Positions 8,176 through 16,805 of a stretch of 64,000 nucleotides of DNA are shown here, piece by piece. Where the stretch lies: NCBI RefSeq assembly GCF_042676085.1, contig NZ_JBHTKH010000017.1:24000-87999 (forward strand), in the 5' to 3' direction. Within the stretch, counting starts at the first letter, position 1. Every line of letters starts with the position of its first letter. Source of the stretch: Terrabacter terrigena. Its GTDB lineage: Bacteria > Actinomycetota > Actinomycetes > Actinomycetales > Dermatophilaceae. Below the pieces are notes generated by a model, which ran no database searches, was not told the origin of the DNA, and saw only the letters and a program-made list of their open reading frames with translations. The translations under genes and the position numbers were made by a program.

Positions 8176-9015
8176 TCACCCGCCTGACGTGCTCGACCTC
8201 GGGTCGTCGTCGCCGCACGCCGCGTCCTCGGCGGCGAGCGCAACCAGGGCCCCCACCTGCTCAGGGTGGGTGAAGAGATTGTTGTGCGAGCCGTCCAGCA
8301 GCGACGTGCGCACCCTCGGGGCGCTGCGGGCCGAACGCGCGAGCAGGTCGAGCCACTCGACCGGGGCGAACGAGTCGTGGGCGCCCGCCGTGAGCGTGAC
8401 CGGCACGGGCAGGTGTGCGATGCGCTTCTCCGGTGCGTCGCGCAGCCCCGAGTGGAGCATCGCGACGACGCCGGTGCGACCCCGGTAGAGCTCCGCAGGG
8501 TTCAGCTCGCTCGGCGGGTCGTGACGGTAGGCGAACGGCGTCGCTCGCGCCAGACGGTGCAGCCGGCGCTGCTCCGGGGCGAAGGTGGGTCCGGCGAGCA
8601 CGACGGCGAGTCCACGACGGTGCGCGCTCAGCGCCAGTCCCGCCGTGAGCGCCGCCTGCGCGCCCGTCGAGTGGCCGACCACGACCACGGGTCGTCCGGA
8701 CGCCTCGGCCTCGACCCAGCGGGCGGCCATGAGGCCCGCGGCATGGATGTTCGGGCGAGTCGGCCGCGGCTGGCTGGACCCGAAGCCCGGCAGGTCGAGC
8801 ACGACGCAGTCGAGGCCCCTGGCGGCGAGGGCGCGGGCCGTCGGCAGCGTGTAGGACGGCAGGCCGAGGCCGGGCACCACGACCACCAGCGGGCCGCCGG
8901 CGGAGGAGGTCTCGCCGGTCCCCTCGGTCCCGCCGATCGTCAGGGAGTGCACCACGCGGCCGCGCACGGTCGTCCACTGGTCGCGCACGTCCGGGCCGCG
9001 GTGAGGCCAGGTCAC
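8176..9015 (-). CDS. Alpha/beta hydrolase
   Basis: 279 residues with a complete alpha/beta-hydrolase triad: nucleophile in GHSTG, acid in TAGAHDSF, and histidine in DGSHNN near the C-terminus. The oxyanion-hole segment is VVPGLGLPSY. There is no signal peptide, so it is probably cytoplasmic. The GTG start overlaps the stop of the LacI-type gene (GTGA), so the two are translated from one message. The substrate may belong to the pathway that the regulator controls, but this is inference. Confidence 0.85.
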   Translation of the reverse strand: MTWPHRGPDVRDQWTTVRGRVVHSLTIGGTEGTGETSSAGGPLVVVVPGLGLPSYTLPTARALAARGLDCVVLDLPGFGSSQPRPTRPNIHAAGLMAARWVEAEASGRPVVVVGHSTGAQAALTAGLALSAHRRGLAVVLAGPTFAPEQRRLHRLARATPFAYRHDPPSELNPAELYRGRTGVVAMLHSGLRDAPEKRIAHLPVPVTLTAGAHDSFAPVEWLDLLARSARSAPRVRTSLLDGSHNNLFTHPEQVGALVALAAEDAACGDDDPRSSTSGG

Positions 9016-10028
9016 GCCGACCTGCCAGCGCGCGCGTGGGTCGTGGTGCTGGTGCGCACGACGAGCTCGGGCTCGATGACGGCTCCGGCGGGTCGAGAGA
9101 CCGCGCCGTCGAGCCGCGCGGTCACGGCGCGGACCGCTTCAGCGCCCAGCCGCGCCGCGTCCTGGCGCACGGTCGTCAGCGAGACGTGGGGGTACGCCGC
9201 CTGCTCGATGTCGTCGAAGCCGACCACCGAGACGTCCTCGGGCACCCGCAGCCCGGCCTGCCTCACGACGTCGACGAAGCCCAGCGCGCACCGGTCGTTG
9301 AAGGCCGCCACTGCGGTCGGGTGGTCGGGGCCGAGGTCGAGGAACGCCCTCGCGGCCCGCGCTCCGTCGAGCTCGGTCAGCCCGCCGTCGAGCACGACCT
9401 CGTCGGCTGCCGGGGCGGCCCGCAGCCCGCGACGGTAGCCCTGCCGCCGCTCGGCGGCGCCCGGCGCCCGGCCTCCGTCGAGCAGCGCGATGCGCCGGTG
9501 GCCGAGGCCGCGCAGGTGCTCGACGGCGAGCCGCAGACCGAGCGCGTCGTCGGTGCGAACGACATCGACCGACGCCACGCGGACCGGGCGCAGCAGGCTC
9601 ACCACCGGCATCCGATCGCCGAGTCGACGCAGGTCGGCACTGCCGAGACCGCTGCCGACGAGGACCAGTCCCTCGCACCGCTCCGCCAGCAGCGTGTCGA
9701 CGGCCGCCCGGTCGTCGCGGTCGGGGGTCACCCCGCTGAGCACGACCTCGTAGCCGGCCGCGTCCGCCTCGGTGTAGAGGCTGCCGAGCAGCTCGCCGTG
9801 GAACGCGTGCCCGACGGCGAACGTGACCCCGAGCATCCGGGTGCGACCGCGCCCGAGCCGGCTCGCCCGGGTGTCGGGCCGGTAGTCGAGCTCACGCGCG
9901 GCCTCGAGCACCCGCGCACGCGTCTCGTCGGAGGCGCCGGCGACACCGCGGAACACGATCGAGACGAGGGCGCGCGAGACGCCGGCACGTGCGGCGACGT
10001 CCTCCATGGTCACTCGGGTCCCGGTCAT
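9012..10028 (-). CDS. LacI-family transcriptional regulator
   Basis: 338 residues, the family's normal length. The N-terminal helix-turn-helix VTMEDVAARAGVSRALVSIVFRG and hinge region are intact, followed by a periplasmic-binding-protein-like sensor domain ending VVGFDDIEQAAYPHVSLTTVRQD. It faces the Gfo/Idh/MocA dehydrogenase at 10147. A perfect 16-bp palindrome (10108-10123) and a half-degenerate copy (10040-10050) lie between them. It is probably a repressor of the dehydrogenase-isomerase operon and of itself, induced by a sugar or inositol derivative. Confidence 0.92.
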   Translation of the reverse strand: MTGTRVTMEDVAARAGVSRALVSIVFRGVAGASDETRARVLEAARELDYRPDTRASRLGRGRTRMLGVTFAVGHAFHGELLGSLYTEADAAGYEVVLSGVTPDRDDRAAVDTLLAERCEGLVLVGSGLGSADLRRLGDRMPVVSLLRPVRVASVDVVRTDDALGLRLAVEHLRGLGHRRIALLDGGRAPGAAERRQGYRRGLRAAPAADEVVLDGGLTELDGARAARAFLDLGPDHPTAVAAFNDRCALGFVDVVRQAGLRVPEDVSVVGFDDIEQAAYPHVSLTTVRQDAARLGAEAVRAVTARLDGAVSRPAGAVIEPELVVRTSTTTHARAGRSA

Positions 10029-10039
10029 GGGTCGAGAGT

Positions 10040-10050
10040 CTAGAGCGCTC
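10040..10050. promoter_or_regulatory. Secondary LacI-type operator half
   Basis: CTAGAGCGCTC repeats the left part of the perfect palindrome at 10108-10123 but loses symmetry on its right. It lies just upstream of the regulator's start codon, where it could support autorepression. Confidence 0.45.
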
Positions 10051-10107
10051 CACAGCTTCTCGGCCGGACCTCTTGACGAGGAAGCCGTGCAGGCCCTTCA
10101 CTTGTCT

Positions 10108-10123
10108 ACTAGAGCGCTCTAGT
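10108..10123. promoter_or_regulatory. LacI-family operator
   Basis: ACTAGAGCGCTCTAGT is a perfect 16-bp palindrome with the central CG step common to LacI/GalR operators. It lies 24 bp before the dehydrogenase start and just before its GAAGGAG ribosome binding site, where bound repressor would block transcription. Confidence 0.8.
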
Positions 10124-10146
10124 CACGCGAACCGAAGGAGCTCCCC

Positions 10147-11178
10147 ATGACAGCGCACGACCCCGTCCGCATCGGCCTCATCGGCTGCGGTCGCATCGGC
10201 ACCCACCACGCCACGACCCTCTCCCGGCGTCTCTCGGAGGCCGAGCTCGTCGCCGTCGCCGACCCGTTCGAGGCCAGTGCCCGGCGCCTCGGCGAGGACC
10301 TCGACGTGGAGTGGCTCACCGACCCGCAGGCCCTCATCGACGACGACCGCATCGAGGCCGTCGCCATCACCTGCGCGAGCACCGCCCACGCCGCCCTCGT
10401 CGTCGCCGTGGCCACGGCCGGCAAGGCCGTCTTCGTCGAGAAGCCGATGGCGATGAACCTCGCCGACGCCGACCGCGCGATCGCCGCGGCCGAGGCAGCC
10501 GGCATACCGCTGCAGGTGGGCTTCAACCGGCGCTTCGCCCGTGACTTCGCGGTCGCCCACGAGGCCGTCGCGGCCGGCCGCATCGGCAGGCCACAGCTGT
10601 TGCGCTCGCTGACCCGCGACCCCGGCCTCGCCAACCCGGGCGCCGTGCCGCCGTGGACGATCTTCACGCAGACCCTCATCCACGACTTCGACGCTCTCAA
10701 CTGGTTCAACGCCGGTGCCCGGGCTGTCGAGGTCGGCGTCATGGCCGACGCGCTCGTCGCGCCCGACTTCAAGGACGCAGGGCTGCTCGACACCGCGGTC
10801 GTGACGATCCGCTACGACAACGGCGCCATCGCCGTCGCCGAGGCGAGCTTCTCCGCGGCGTACGGCTACGACGTGCGCGGCGAGGTCTTCGGGTCGGCCG
10901 GCATGGTCCAGGCCGGCAGCCCCGCTCACCTGACCACGACCCTCTGGACGCGTGAGGGTGTCGCTGCCCCCACCGCGCGCCAGGACACCGACCTCATGGA
11001 CGACGCGTATGCCGCCGAGCTCGCCGCGTTCTGCCGCGCCGTCCGCTCGGGCGGGCCGACTCTCGTCGGCGGCCACGACGCGCGCGCCGCGCTGCGGATC
11101 GCGCTCGCCTGCGTCGAGGCCTGCGAGACCGGCTCGACCGTCGCCGTGCGCGACGCCGACCGCGCGGTGGTCGCATGA
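10147..11178 (+). CDS. Gfo/Idh/MocA oxidoreductase (inositol 2-dehydrogenase-like)
   Basis: 343 residues. An N-terminal Rossmann fold (IGLIGCGRIGTHHA) binds NAD(P), the catalytic lysine is in FVEKPMA, and the substrate-side IHDFDALNWF carries the conserved histidine region. This layout matches inositol 2-dehydrogenases and related scyllo-inositol or sugar dehydrogenases. It overlaps the following isomerase-like gene by ATGA and is controlled by the LacI-type operator just upstream. The exact substrate cannot be decided, so iolG is not assigned. Confidence 0.87.
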   Translation: MTAHDPVRIGLIGCGRIGTHHATTLSRRLSEAELVAVADPFEASARRLGEDLDVEWLTDPQALIDDDRIEAVAITCASTAHAALVVAVATAGKAVFVEKPMAMNLADADRAIAAAEAAGIPLQVGFNRRFARDFAVAHEAVAAGRIGRPQLLRSLTRDPGLANPGAVPPWTIFTQTLIHDFDALNWFNAGARAVEVGVMADALVAPDFKDAGLLDTAVVTIRYDNGAIAVAEASFSAAYGYDVRGEVFGSAGMVQAGSPAHLTTTLWTREGVAAPTARQDTDLMDDAYAAELAAFCRAVRSGGPTLVGGHDARAALRIALACVEACETGSTVAVRDADRAVVA

Positions 11179-11984
11179 GCGCCCCTGTGTCTCAGACGGT
11201 CCCCTTCACGCTCGCGGTCAGCTCGGAGATGGTCTTCGTCGACCTGCCCGTCGTCGACCGAGTGCGCCGTATCCACGAGCTCGGCTTCGCCGTCGAGATC
11301 TGGGACTGGACGAAGCACGACATCGACGCGCTGGTCGCGTTGCGTGACGAGGGAGTCGTCTACTCCTCGATGACCGGCTACGTCCGCGGCCGGCTCGCCG
11401 ACCGTGAGGGCGCCGACGAGCTGCTCGCGACCGCAGCCGAGTCGGTGCCGGTGGCCAAGCGGCTCGGCACCCCCCGGCTCAACCTGCACGGCACGGGGCT
11501 CGGCGGTGACGGTCTCCCGGTGCAGCCGGCGCACGAGGTCACGGCGCAGATGTGGCTGACGGCGCGCGACACGCTCGCGCGCATCGCCGCGCTGGGGGAG
11601 CGCGAGGGCGTGCAGTTCGTCCTCGAGAACCTCAACACCGCGGTCGACCACCCCGGCGTGCCGTTCGCACGGGCCACCGACTGCCTCGCCCTCGTCGAGT
11701 CGGTCGACAGCCCCCACCTGCGCCTGATGCTCGACCTCTACCACGCCCAGATCGGCGAGGGGAACCTCGTCGAGCTGTGTCGGCGGGCGTTGCCGTGGAT
11801 CGGCGAGATCCAGGTCGCCGACGTTCCGGGACGCTGCGAGCCCGGCACCGGCGAGATCGCCTACCCGGCCGTCGCGCGCGCGCTCGCCGAGATGGGCTAC
11901 CGCGGCACCATCGGACTCGAGGCCTGGGCATCGGGCGACCCCGAGCTCGCCCTCAAGCGGTTCCGCGACGCCTTCACCGTCTGA
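11175..11984 (+). CDS. TIM-barrel sugar isomerase (hydroxypyruvate isomerase-like)
   Basis: 269 residues of the AP-endonuclease-2/xylose-isomerase-like TIM barrel. The metal-binding and catalytic positions are visible: FVLENLN, LMLDLYHAQ, GEIQVADVPGRCEPGTGEI and the final GLEAWAS glutamate. The pattern is closest to hydroxypyruvate isomerases (Hyi/OtnI type). It is translationally coupled to the dehydrogenase, so the two probably act in consecutive steps of a sugar-acid or inositol pathway. Confidence 0.83.
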   Translation: MSAPVSQTVPFTLAVSSEMVFVDLPVVDRVRRIHELGFAVEIWDWTKHDIDALVALRDEGVVYSSMTGYVRGRLADREGADELLATAAESVPVAKRLGTPRLNLHGTGLGGDGLPVQPAHEVTAQMWLTARDTLARIAALGEREGVQFVLENLNTAVDHPGVPFARATDCLALVESVDSPHLRLMLDLYHAQIGEGNLVELCRRALPWIGEIQVADVPGRCEPGTGEIAYPAVARALAEMGYRGTIGLEAWASGDPELALKRFRDAFTV

Positions 11985-12002
11985 CATCGCGCCGACCCCG
12001 GT

Positions 12003-12044
12003 TCGATGTATCGCCGCGTGCCATGGGCCGCGGTGACACATCGA
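12003..12044. terminator. Bidirectional hairpin between convergent genes
   Basis: Arms 12003-12018 (TCGATGTATCGCCGCG) and 12029-12044 pair along 14 of 16 positions around a 10-nt loop. It lies between the isomerase stop and the exporter stop, where it could end both transcripts. Confidence 0.6.
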
Positions 12045-12057
12045 CCCGACATCCGGG

Positions 12058-12792
12058 TCAGCGGACGACGAGGGCGACGGCGGAGACGACGGTCGCGACC
12101 AGCACGGCCTGGTCGAACCGGCTCTGGCTGAGGCGCCTCGCGGTGTGCAGGCCCACCCAGGTGCCGACGAGCACGAACGGCACGAGCAGGACGGTGCGCT
12201 TCGCCGTGTCGGCGTCGAAGAGCCCGAGCCCGGCGCTGAAGGGGAGCTTGCACAGGTTGACACCGAAGAAGAACAGGGCGCTCGTGCCGAGGAAGCGCCG
12301 CTTCTCCACTCCCTGCGCGACGAGGTAGAGCGTCATCACCGCGCCCGCGGCGTTCGCCGTCATCGTCGCGAAGCCGGCCGCTGCGCCCGTGCCGATCGCC
12401 GCGGCCCGCGACCCACCCACCTGTGACGTGTCGGTCGAGCGTCGCGTCAGCACGAGCTGGAGGGCGGCGAGTGCGAGCAGCAGCACGCCGATGGTGCGTC
12501 GCAGCGTGGTGTCGTCGACCCACGCGAGGAACAGAGCTCCCAGCGCGAGCCCGGGCAGTACGGCGGGCACGAGCCGCCGGATCAGTCGCCAGTCCGCGTC
12601 GCGGCGGTAGTGCCAGACCGCGACGACGTCGCCGACGATGAGCAGCAGCAGGATCGCCGCGGTCGACTCGCGCGTCGGCAGCACGAACGCGAAGATCGCG
12701 ACCGCGACGCTTCCGAGGCCACCGATGGCGGTCTTGGCGAAGCCGACGAGCAGCGCGGCCACTGCGAGCAGCACCAGCGACGTCAGCGTCAT
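12058..12792 (-). CDS. Sulfite exporter TauE/SafE family protein
   Basis: 244 residues, about eight hydrophobic segments in two repeats. The N-terminal repeat VGFAKTAIGGLGSVAVAIFAFVLP and the second-half GFATMTANAAGAVMTLYL are typical of the TauE/SafE (DUF81) family, which moves sulfonate-related anions or other small solutes. No adjacent sulfur gene points to a substrate. Confidence 0.88.
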   Translation of the reverse strand: MTLTSLVLLAVAALLVGFAKTAIGGLGSVAVAIFAFVLPTRESTAAILLLLIVGDVVAVWHYRRDADWRLIRRLVPAVLPGLALGALFLAWVDDTTLRRTIGVLLLALAALQLVLTRRSTDTSQVGGSRAAAIGTGAAAGFATMTANAAGAVMTLYLVAQGVEKRRFLGTSALFFFGVNLCKLPFSAGLGLFDADTAKRTVLLVPFVLVGTWVGLHTARRLSQSRFDQAVLVATVVSAVALVVR

Positions 12793-12877
12793 GCCACCGG
12801 AGCGTATGCCGCCCTGCCGCCCCCGCGCGGCCGAGTCCAGCAGGCGCCCACACGGGCATCTGGGGCGGCCGCGGGCG

Positions 12878-13387
12878 TCACACCCCGAGCGGCGCGCCGA
12901 GCTTGGCGAGCAACCGGGCCATGGTCGCGCGCTCCGAGTCGGTGAGGGGCTCGAGCAGCCGGGCCTCGTTCGCGAAGTGCTCGGGCGCGGCCCGGTCGAT
13001 GAGCTCGCGACCCTTGTCGGTGAGCACGACGATGCGGCTGCGGCGGTCGCCGTCGCAGACCCGCCGCGTGACGAGCCCCGCGCCCTCGAGCCGGTCGAGC
13101 CTCTTGGTCACGGCCCCCGACGTCACCATCGTCTGGTCCATGAGCTCGGACGGGGTGAGCTCGTACGGTTCACCGGTCCGCCTCAAGGTCGCGAGCACGT
13201 CGAAGTCGCCCTCGCCGAGACCGTGGGCGTTGTAGACCTTCACCAGCTCGGTCGTCAGCGCCAGCGCCACCCGGTGCAGCCGACCGATGACGAGGACGGG
13301 GCTGGCGTCGAGCTCGGGTCGCACGGCCGCCCACTGGTCGACGACGTGCTGGGCGTGGTCCTCGGTCCGCGGGACGGCAGGTCTCAT
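12878..13387 (-). CDS. MarR-family transcriptional regulator
   Basis: 169 residues. The winged helix ELTPSELMDQTMVTSGAVTKRLDRLEGAGLVTRR followed by DGDRRSRIVVLTDKG is a textbook MarR domain. It faces the EamA exporter at 13427 across 39 bp that contain two copies of a palindromic box, so it probably represses that exporter and itself until a toxic ligand binds. Confidence 0.92.
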   Translation of the reverse strand: MRPAVPRTEDHAQHVVDQWAAVRPELDASPVLVIGRLHRVALALTTELVKVYNAHGLGEGDFDVLATLRRTGEPYELTPSELMDQTMVTSGAVTKRLDRLEGAGLVTRRVCDGDRRSRIVVLTDKGRELIDRAAPEHFANEARLLEPLTDSERATMARLLAKLGAPLGV

Positions 13388-13396
13388 GGGTGGAAT

Positions 13397-13416
13397 ATAT
13401 CTTCTCCGGAAGATAT
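13397..13416. promoter_or_regulatory. MarR operator, site 1
   Basis: ATATCTTC and GAAGATAT form perfect 8-bp arms around TCCG. The core ATCTTC-N4-GAAGAT recurs 21 bp away at site 2, so two dimers would sit on the same DNA face. Confidence 0.7.
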
Positions 13417-13419
13417 TTT

Positions 13420-13435
13420 ATCTTCCATGGAAGAC
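13420..13435. promoter_or_regulatory. MarR operator, site 2, over the start codon
   Basis: ATCTTC-CATG-GAAGAC repeats the core of site 1 with the same 4-bp spacer, and its spacer contains the ATG of the EamA gene. A TATTTT (-10-like) at 13414-13419 lies seven bases before that ATG with no ribosome binding site, as expected for a leaderless transcript. Confidence 0.65.
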
Positions 13436-14536
13436 AATCGAGCGAGCTGGGGCACCATCGCCCTCACCGCGCTGCCCGCCGCCATCTGGGGCTCCACGTA
13501 TGCCGTCACGCAGCAGTGGCTGCCACCCGGCCGACCGCTCTTCGCCGCCACCGTGCGGGCTCTCCCGGTCGGGCTCCTCATGCTCCTGTGGATGCGCCGC
13601 CTGCCGCGGCGCGACTGGTGGTGGCGCTCGCTCGTGCTCGGGTCCCTCAACATCGGGCTCTTCTACGCTCTGCTCTTCGTCGCCGCCTACCGACTGCCGA
13701 GCGGGCTCGGCGCGACGCTCGTCGCCACGGCGCCGATGGTCACCATGGCCGTCACCCGGCTCGTCCTCGGGAGCCGTCCGGCGCGGATCTCCCTGGCAGC
13801 CGGCCTGGTCGGGCTCTTCGGTGTCGGCCTGCTCGTGCTGCAGAACGGCCTCGACAAACCCCTCGACCCTCTAGGGCTCGCGGCTGGTCTGCTCGCGGTC
13901 GTGCTGTCCTCTTTCGGCTTCGTGCTGACGAAGAAGTGGTCGCCGCCCGCCGACGTCGTGACCGTCACCTCGTGGCAGCTCGTCGCCGGCGGGCTCGTAC
14001 TCCTGCCCGTCGGTCTCGTCGTCGAGGGCGCGCCCCCGCAGCTCGGCCTGCCCGCCGTCGGTGCGCTCCTCTACCTCGGGCTGGTCGGCAGCGGCCTCGC
14101 GTACGTCCTGTGGTTCCGCGGCCTGTCGCTCCTCGGTCCGACGTCGGCCTCGATCATCGGCCTCGTCAACCCCGTGGTCGGCGTCCTCCTCGGAGTCCTG
14201 CTCCTCCACGAGCACTTCGGACCCGTCCACCTCCTCGCGATGGTGCTCGTCGTCGCCAGCGTGGTCGTGGCCCAGGACCCCGTTCGCTCCCGTCTCGGTC
14301 GCGTGGTCCGCCGACCGGCATACGGCCTCGGCCTTCCCCCGGCGCCCCGACCGGGTAAGGCTGTGGCATGGCCACCGACCCCGACCACACGTTCGACGTC
14401 ATCGTCATCGGGCTCGGCCCGGGTGGCGAGCACGTCGCCGGCACCCTGGCCGAACGGGGCCAGCGCGTGCTCGGCATCGACAACCGCCTCGTCGGCGGAG
14501 AGTGTCCCTACTGGGGCTGCATCCCGTCGAAGATGA
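13427..14536 (+). CDS. EamA/DMT-family exporter
   Basis: Ten predicted membrane segments in two EamA repeats (first WGTIALTALPAAIWGSTYAVTQQ, second beginning near FGFVLTKKWSPP) mark a drug/metabolite transporter. The recognisable protein ends near 14282 (VVAQDPVRSR). The frame then stays open another ~85 codons of Ser/Pro/Arg-rich sequence and overlaps the next gene by 169 nt. In a different frame a stop occurs at 14356-14358, ten bases before the next ATG, so a frameshift or sequence error near 14290-14350 is possible. The ATG is inferred to be leaderless (see the operator entries). Confidence 0.82.
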   Translation: MEDNRASWGTIALTALPAAIWGSTYAVTQQWLPPGRPLFAATVRALPVGLLMLLWMRRLPRRDWWWRSLVLGSLNIGLFYALLFVAAYRLPSGLGATLVATAPMVTMAVTRLVLGSRPARISLAAGLVGLFGVGLLVLQNGLDKPLDPLGLAAGLLAVVLSSFGFVLTKKWSPPADVVTVTSWQLVAGGLVLLPVGLVVEGAPPQLGLPAVGALLYLGLVGSGLAYVLWFRGLSLLGPTSASIIGLVNPVVGVLLGVLLLHEHFGPVHLLAMVLVVASVVVAQDPVRSRLGRVVRRPAYGLGLPPAPRPGKAVAWPPTPTTRSTSSSSGSARVASTSPAPWPNGASACSASTTASSAESVPTGAASRRR

Positions 14537-15735
14537 TGATCCGGGCCGCCGACGCGCTGGCCGAGGCCCGGCGGGTCGACGGCCTTGCGGGGACGGTCGG
14601 AGAGGTCACCCCCGACTGGTCGGCCGTGGCCACCCGCATCCGCGACGAGGCCACCGACGACTGGGACGACCGGGTCGCCGTCGACCGGCTCACGGGCAAG
14701 GGCGCGTCCTTCGTCCGCGGCACGGGCACCATCGCCGGTCCCGGCCGGGTCGACGTCGACGGCACGACCTACACCGCCGCCCGGGGCATCGTCGTCAACA
14801 CGGGCACCAAGGCAGCGATCCCGCCGGTCGAGGGGCTCGCCGGCACGCCCTACTGGACCAACCACGAGATCATCGAGGCCAAGGAGCTGCCGGGCTCTCT
14901 CGTCGTCCTCGGTGGAGGGGCCATCGGCTGCGAGCTCGGCCAGGCGGTGGCCCGCTTCGGGGTCGAGGTCACGATCGTCGAGGCGGGCGAGCGCATCCTC
15001 GCCCACGAGGAGCCCGCGGCCTCCGACGTGCTGCGCAAGGCGCTCGAGGCCGACGGCGTCACCGTCCGCGAGGGCGTCGGCGCCACCAGGGTCACGCACG
15101 ACGGGTCGACCTTCACCGTGACCCTCGCCGACGGCTCGAGCCTGTCGTCGGACCAGCTGCTGGTGGCGGCCGGCCGACACGCCGACCCAGCCGCCGTGGG
15201 TCTCGACCGGGTGGGGGTCGCGAAGGACTCGCGCACCGCCGCCGTCGACGACCGGTGCCGCGTCGCCGACGGGGTCTGGGCTGTCGGCGACATCACCGGC
15301 AAGGGCGCGTTCACGCACGTCTCGATGTACCAGGCGGGCGTCGTCATCCGCGACGTCCTCGGCGACGACGGACCTCCCGCGGAGTATGCCGCCCTCCCGC
15401 GCGTCACGTTCACCGATCCCGAGGTCGGGGCCGTCGGACTGACGGAGGCACAGGCACGCGACCAGCTCTCGAACGTGAAGGTGGGCGTCACACCTCTCGG
15501 CGAGACCACGCGCGGCTGGATCGCCAGGGCGGACGGGCTGATCAAGGTCGTCGCCGACGCCGACCGCGGCGTGCTCGTGGGTGCGACGGTGGTGGGCCCG
15601 GCCGGAGGCGAGGTCCTCGGCGCCCTGGCCGTCGCGGTGCACGGGCAGGTGCCGGTCGACCGGATGCGCGCGATGATCTACGCCTACCCGACGCTCCACC
15701 GCGGCATCGAGGACGCCCTCGGACGCCTCGCCTGA
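14368..15735 (+). CDS. FAD/NAD(P)-dependent disulfide oxidoreductase
   Basis: 455 residues of the class I pyridine nucleotide-disulfide family: FAD-binding VIVIGLGPGGEHVA, redox motif GGECPYWGCIPSK, NAD-binding LGGGAIGCELGQ, the second FAD segment VWAVGDITGKGAFTH, and the dimerisation domain. Dihydrolipoyl dehydrogenases and mercuric reductases share this layout. At the C-terminus the usual His-Pro-Thr-x-x-Glu catalytic base is replaced by YPTLHRGIED, so lipoamide chemistry is doubtful and a quinone or other acceptor is more likely. Confidence 0.85.
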   Translation: MATDPDHTFDVIVIGLGPGGEHVAGTLAERGQRVLGIDNRLVGGECPYWGCIPSKMMIRAADALAEARRVDGLAGTVGEVTPDWSAVATRIRDEATDDWDDRVAVDRLTGKGASFVRGTGTIAGPGRVDVDGTTYTAARGIVVNTGTKAAIPPVEGLAGTPYWTNHEIIEAKELPGSLVVLGGGAIGCELGQAVARFGVEVTIVEAGERILAHEEPAASDVLRKALEADGVTVREGVGATRVTHDGSTFTVTLADGSSLSSDQLLVAAGRHADPAAVGLDRVGVAKDSRTAAVDDRCRVADGVWAVGDITGKGAFTHVSMYQAGVVIRDVLGDDGPPAEYAALPRVTFTDPEVGAVGLTEAQARDQLSNVKVGVTPLGETTRGWIARADGLIKVVADADRGVLVGATVVGPAGGEVLGALAVAVHGQVPVDRMRAMIYAYPTLHRGIEDALGRLA

Positions 15736-15840
15736 CCACGCGATGGCTGCCGGGTGACGTCCCGGTGTCGGCGGGCCACGCGCGGGTGACGAGCGGATGG
15801 GTCGGCGGGGGTGGGGCGAACCGGACGATACGGTGAGCGC

Positions 15841-16698
15841 ATGGCCCAGCGAATGCTCGCCCTCGACCTCGACGGCACCACGCTCAACCACATGGGCGAG
15901 CTGTCCGACCGCGTGCGGGACGCCGTGCGCGCCCTGCCCGACGACGTCGCCGTCGTCGTCGCCACAGGTCGCTCGATCATCGCCACGACCCCCGTCCTCG
16001 AGGCACTGGGGCTGCGCCAGGGCTACGCCATCTGCTCCAACGGCGCCCTGACCCTGCAGATCGACCCCACTGTGCCGCAGGGCTACTCGATCATCGACAT
16101 GGTCACCTTCGACCCCCGTGCGGTGCTCGAGAAGATGCGCGTCGCCCTTCCCGAGGCGCTCATCGCCGTCGAGGAGCCCGGCATCGGCTTCAAGGTGAGC
16201 AAGCACTTCCCCGACGGCGAGCTCATGGGCGAGTCGCGCGAGGTCGAGTGGGACGAGCTCATCGCCCACCCCGTCACCCGTGTCACGCTGCGGCAGCCCG
16301 AGGCGACGGCCGAGGAGTTCATGGAGCTCGTCGAGCGCGCCGGCCTGCACGGGGTGTCGTACGCCGTCGGCTGGTCCGCGTGGCTCGACATCAACCCCGA
16401 GGGCGTGTCCAAGGGCAGCGCCCTCGAGCTCGTGCGTCGACGGCTGCAGATCGAGCCCATCAACACCGTGGCGTGCGGCGACCAGCGCAACGACCTCGAG
16501 ATGCTCCACTGGGCCGCGTGGGGCGTCGCCATGGGCAACGCCCCCGACCAGGTCAAGGCCATCGCCGACGAGGTCGCAGGGCACGTCGACGAGGACGGCC
16601 TCGTCCCGATCCTCGAGGCCGTCGCCCAGGCCGCGCGCGACGGTGTGCCCTTCCGCGAGGGCGTCCAGTCCGCCGCCACCGCCCGGCTCGAGCTCTAG
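15841..16698 (+). CDS. HAD-superfamily hydrolase, Cof type
   Basis: 285 residues. HAD motif I is LALDLDGTTL, motif II is VVVATGRS, the cap domain is C2-type, motif III includes the lysine of VSKGSAL, and motif IV is VACGDQRNDLEML. Cof-type HAD enzymes dephosphorylate sugar phosphates, nucleotides or cofactor intermediates. Substrate unknown. It stands alone, between unrelated genes. Confidence 0.88.
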   Translation: MAQRMLALDLDGTTLNHMGELSDRVRDAVRALPDDVAVVVATGRSIIATTPVLEALGLRQGYAICSNGALTLQIDPTVPQGYSIIDMVTFDPRAVLEKMRVALPEALIAVEEPGIGFKVSKHFPDGELMGESREVEWDELIAHPVTRVTLRQPEATAEEFMELVERAGLHGVSYAVGWSAWLDINPEGVSKGSALELVRRRLQIEPINTVACGDQRNDLEMLHWAAWGVAMGNAPDQVKAIADEVAGHVDEDGLVPILEAVAQAARDGVPFREGVQSAATARLEL

Positions 16699-16805
16699 CC
16701 ATGGCGGGGCCCCGACGGAGGCGCGGCGGCCGTGTCGAAGCGGGGACGTGCCGTTCGACGTAGGGGTGACGCGGGGAGATTCCCGCACCGACAGAGGAGA
16801 CCATC

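Noticed and set aside
14071..16788. Antisense frame of 905 codons on the minus strand
   Set aside because: It lies wholly opposite the disulfide oxidoreductase and HAD genes, whose motifs are intact. In GC-rich DNA the antisense frame stays open without being coding.
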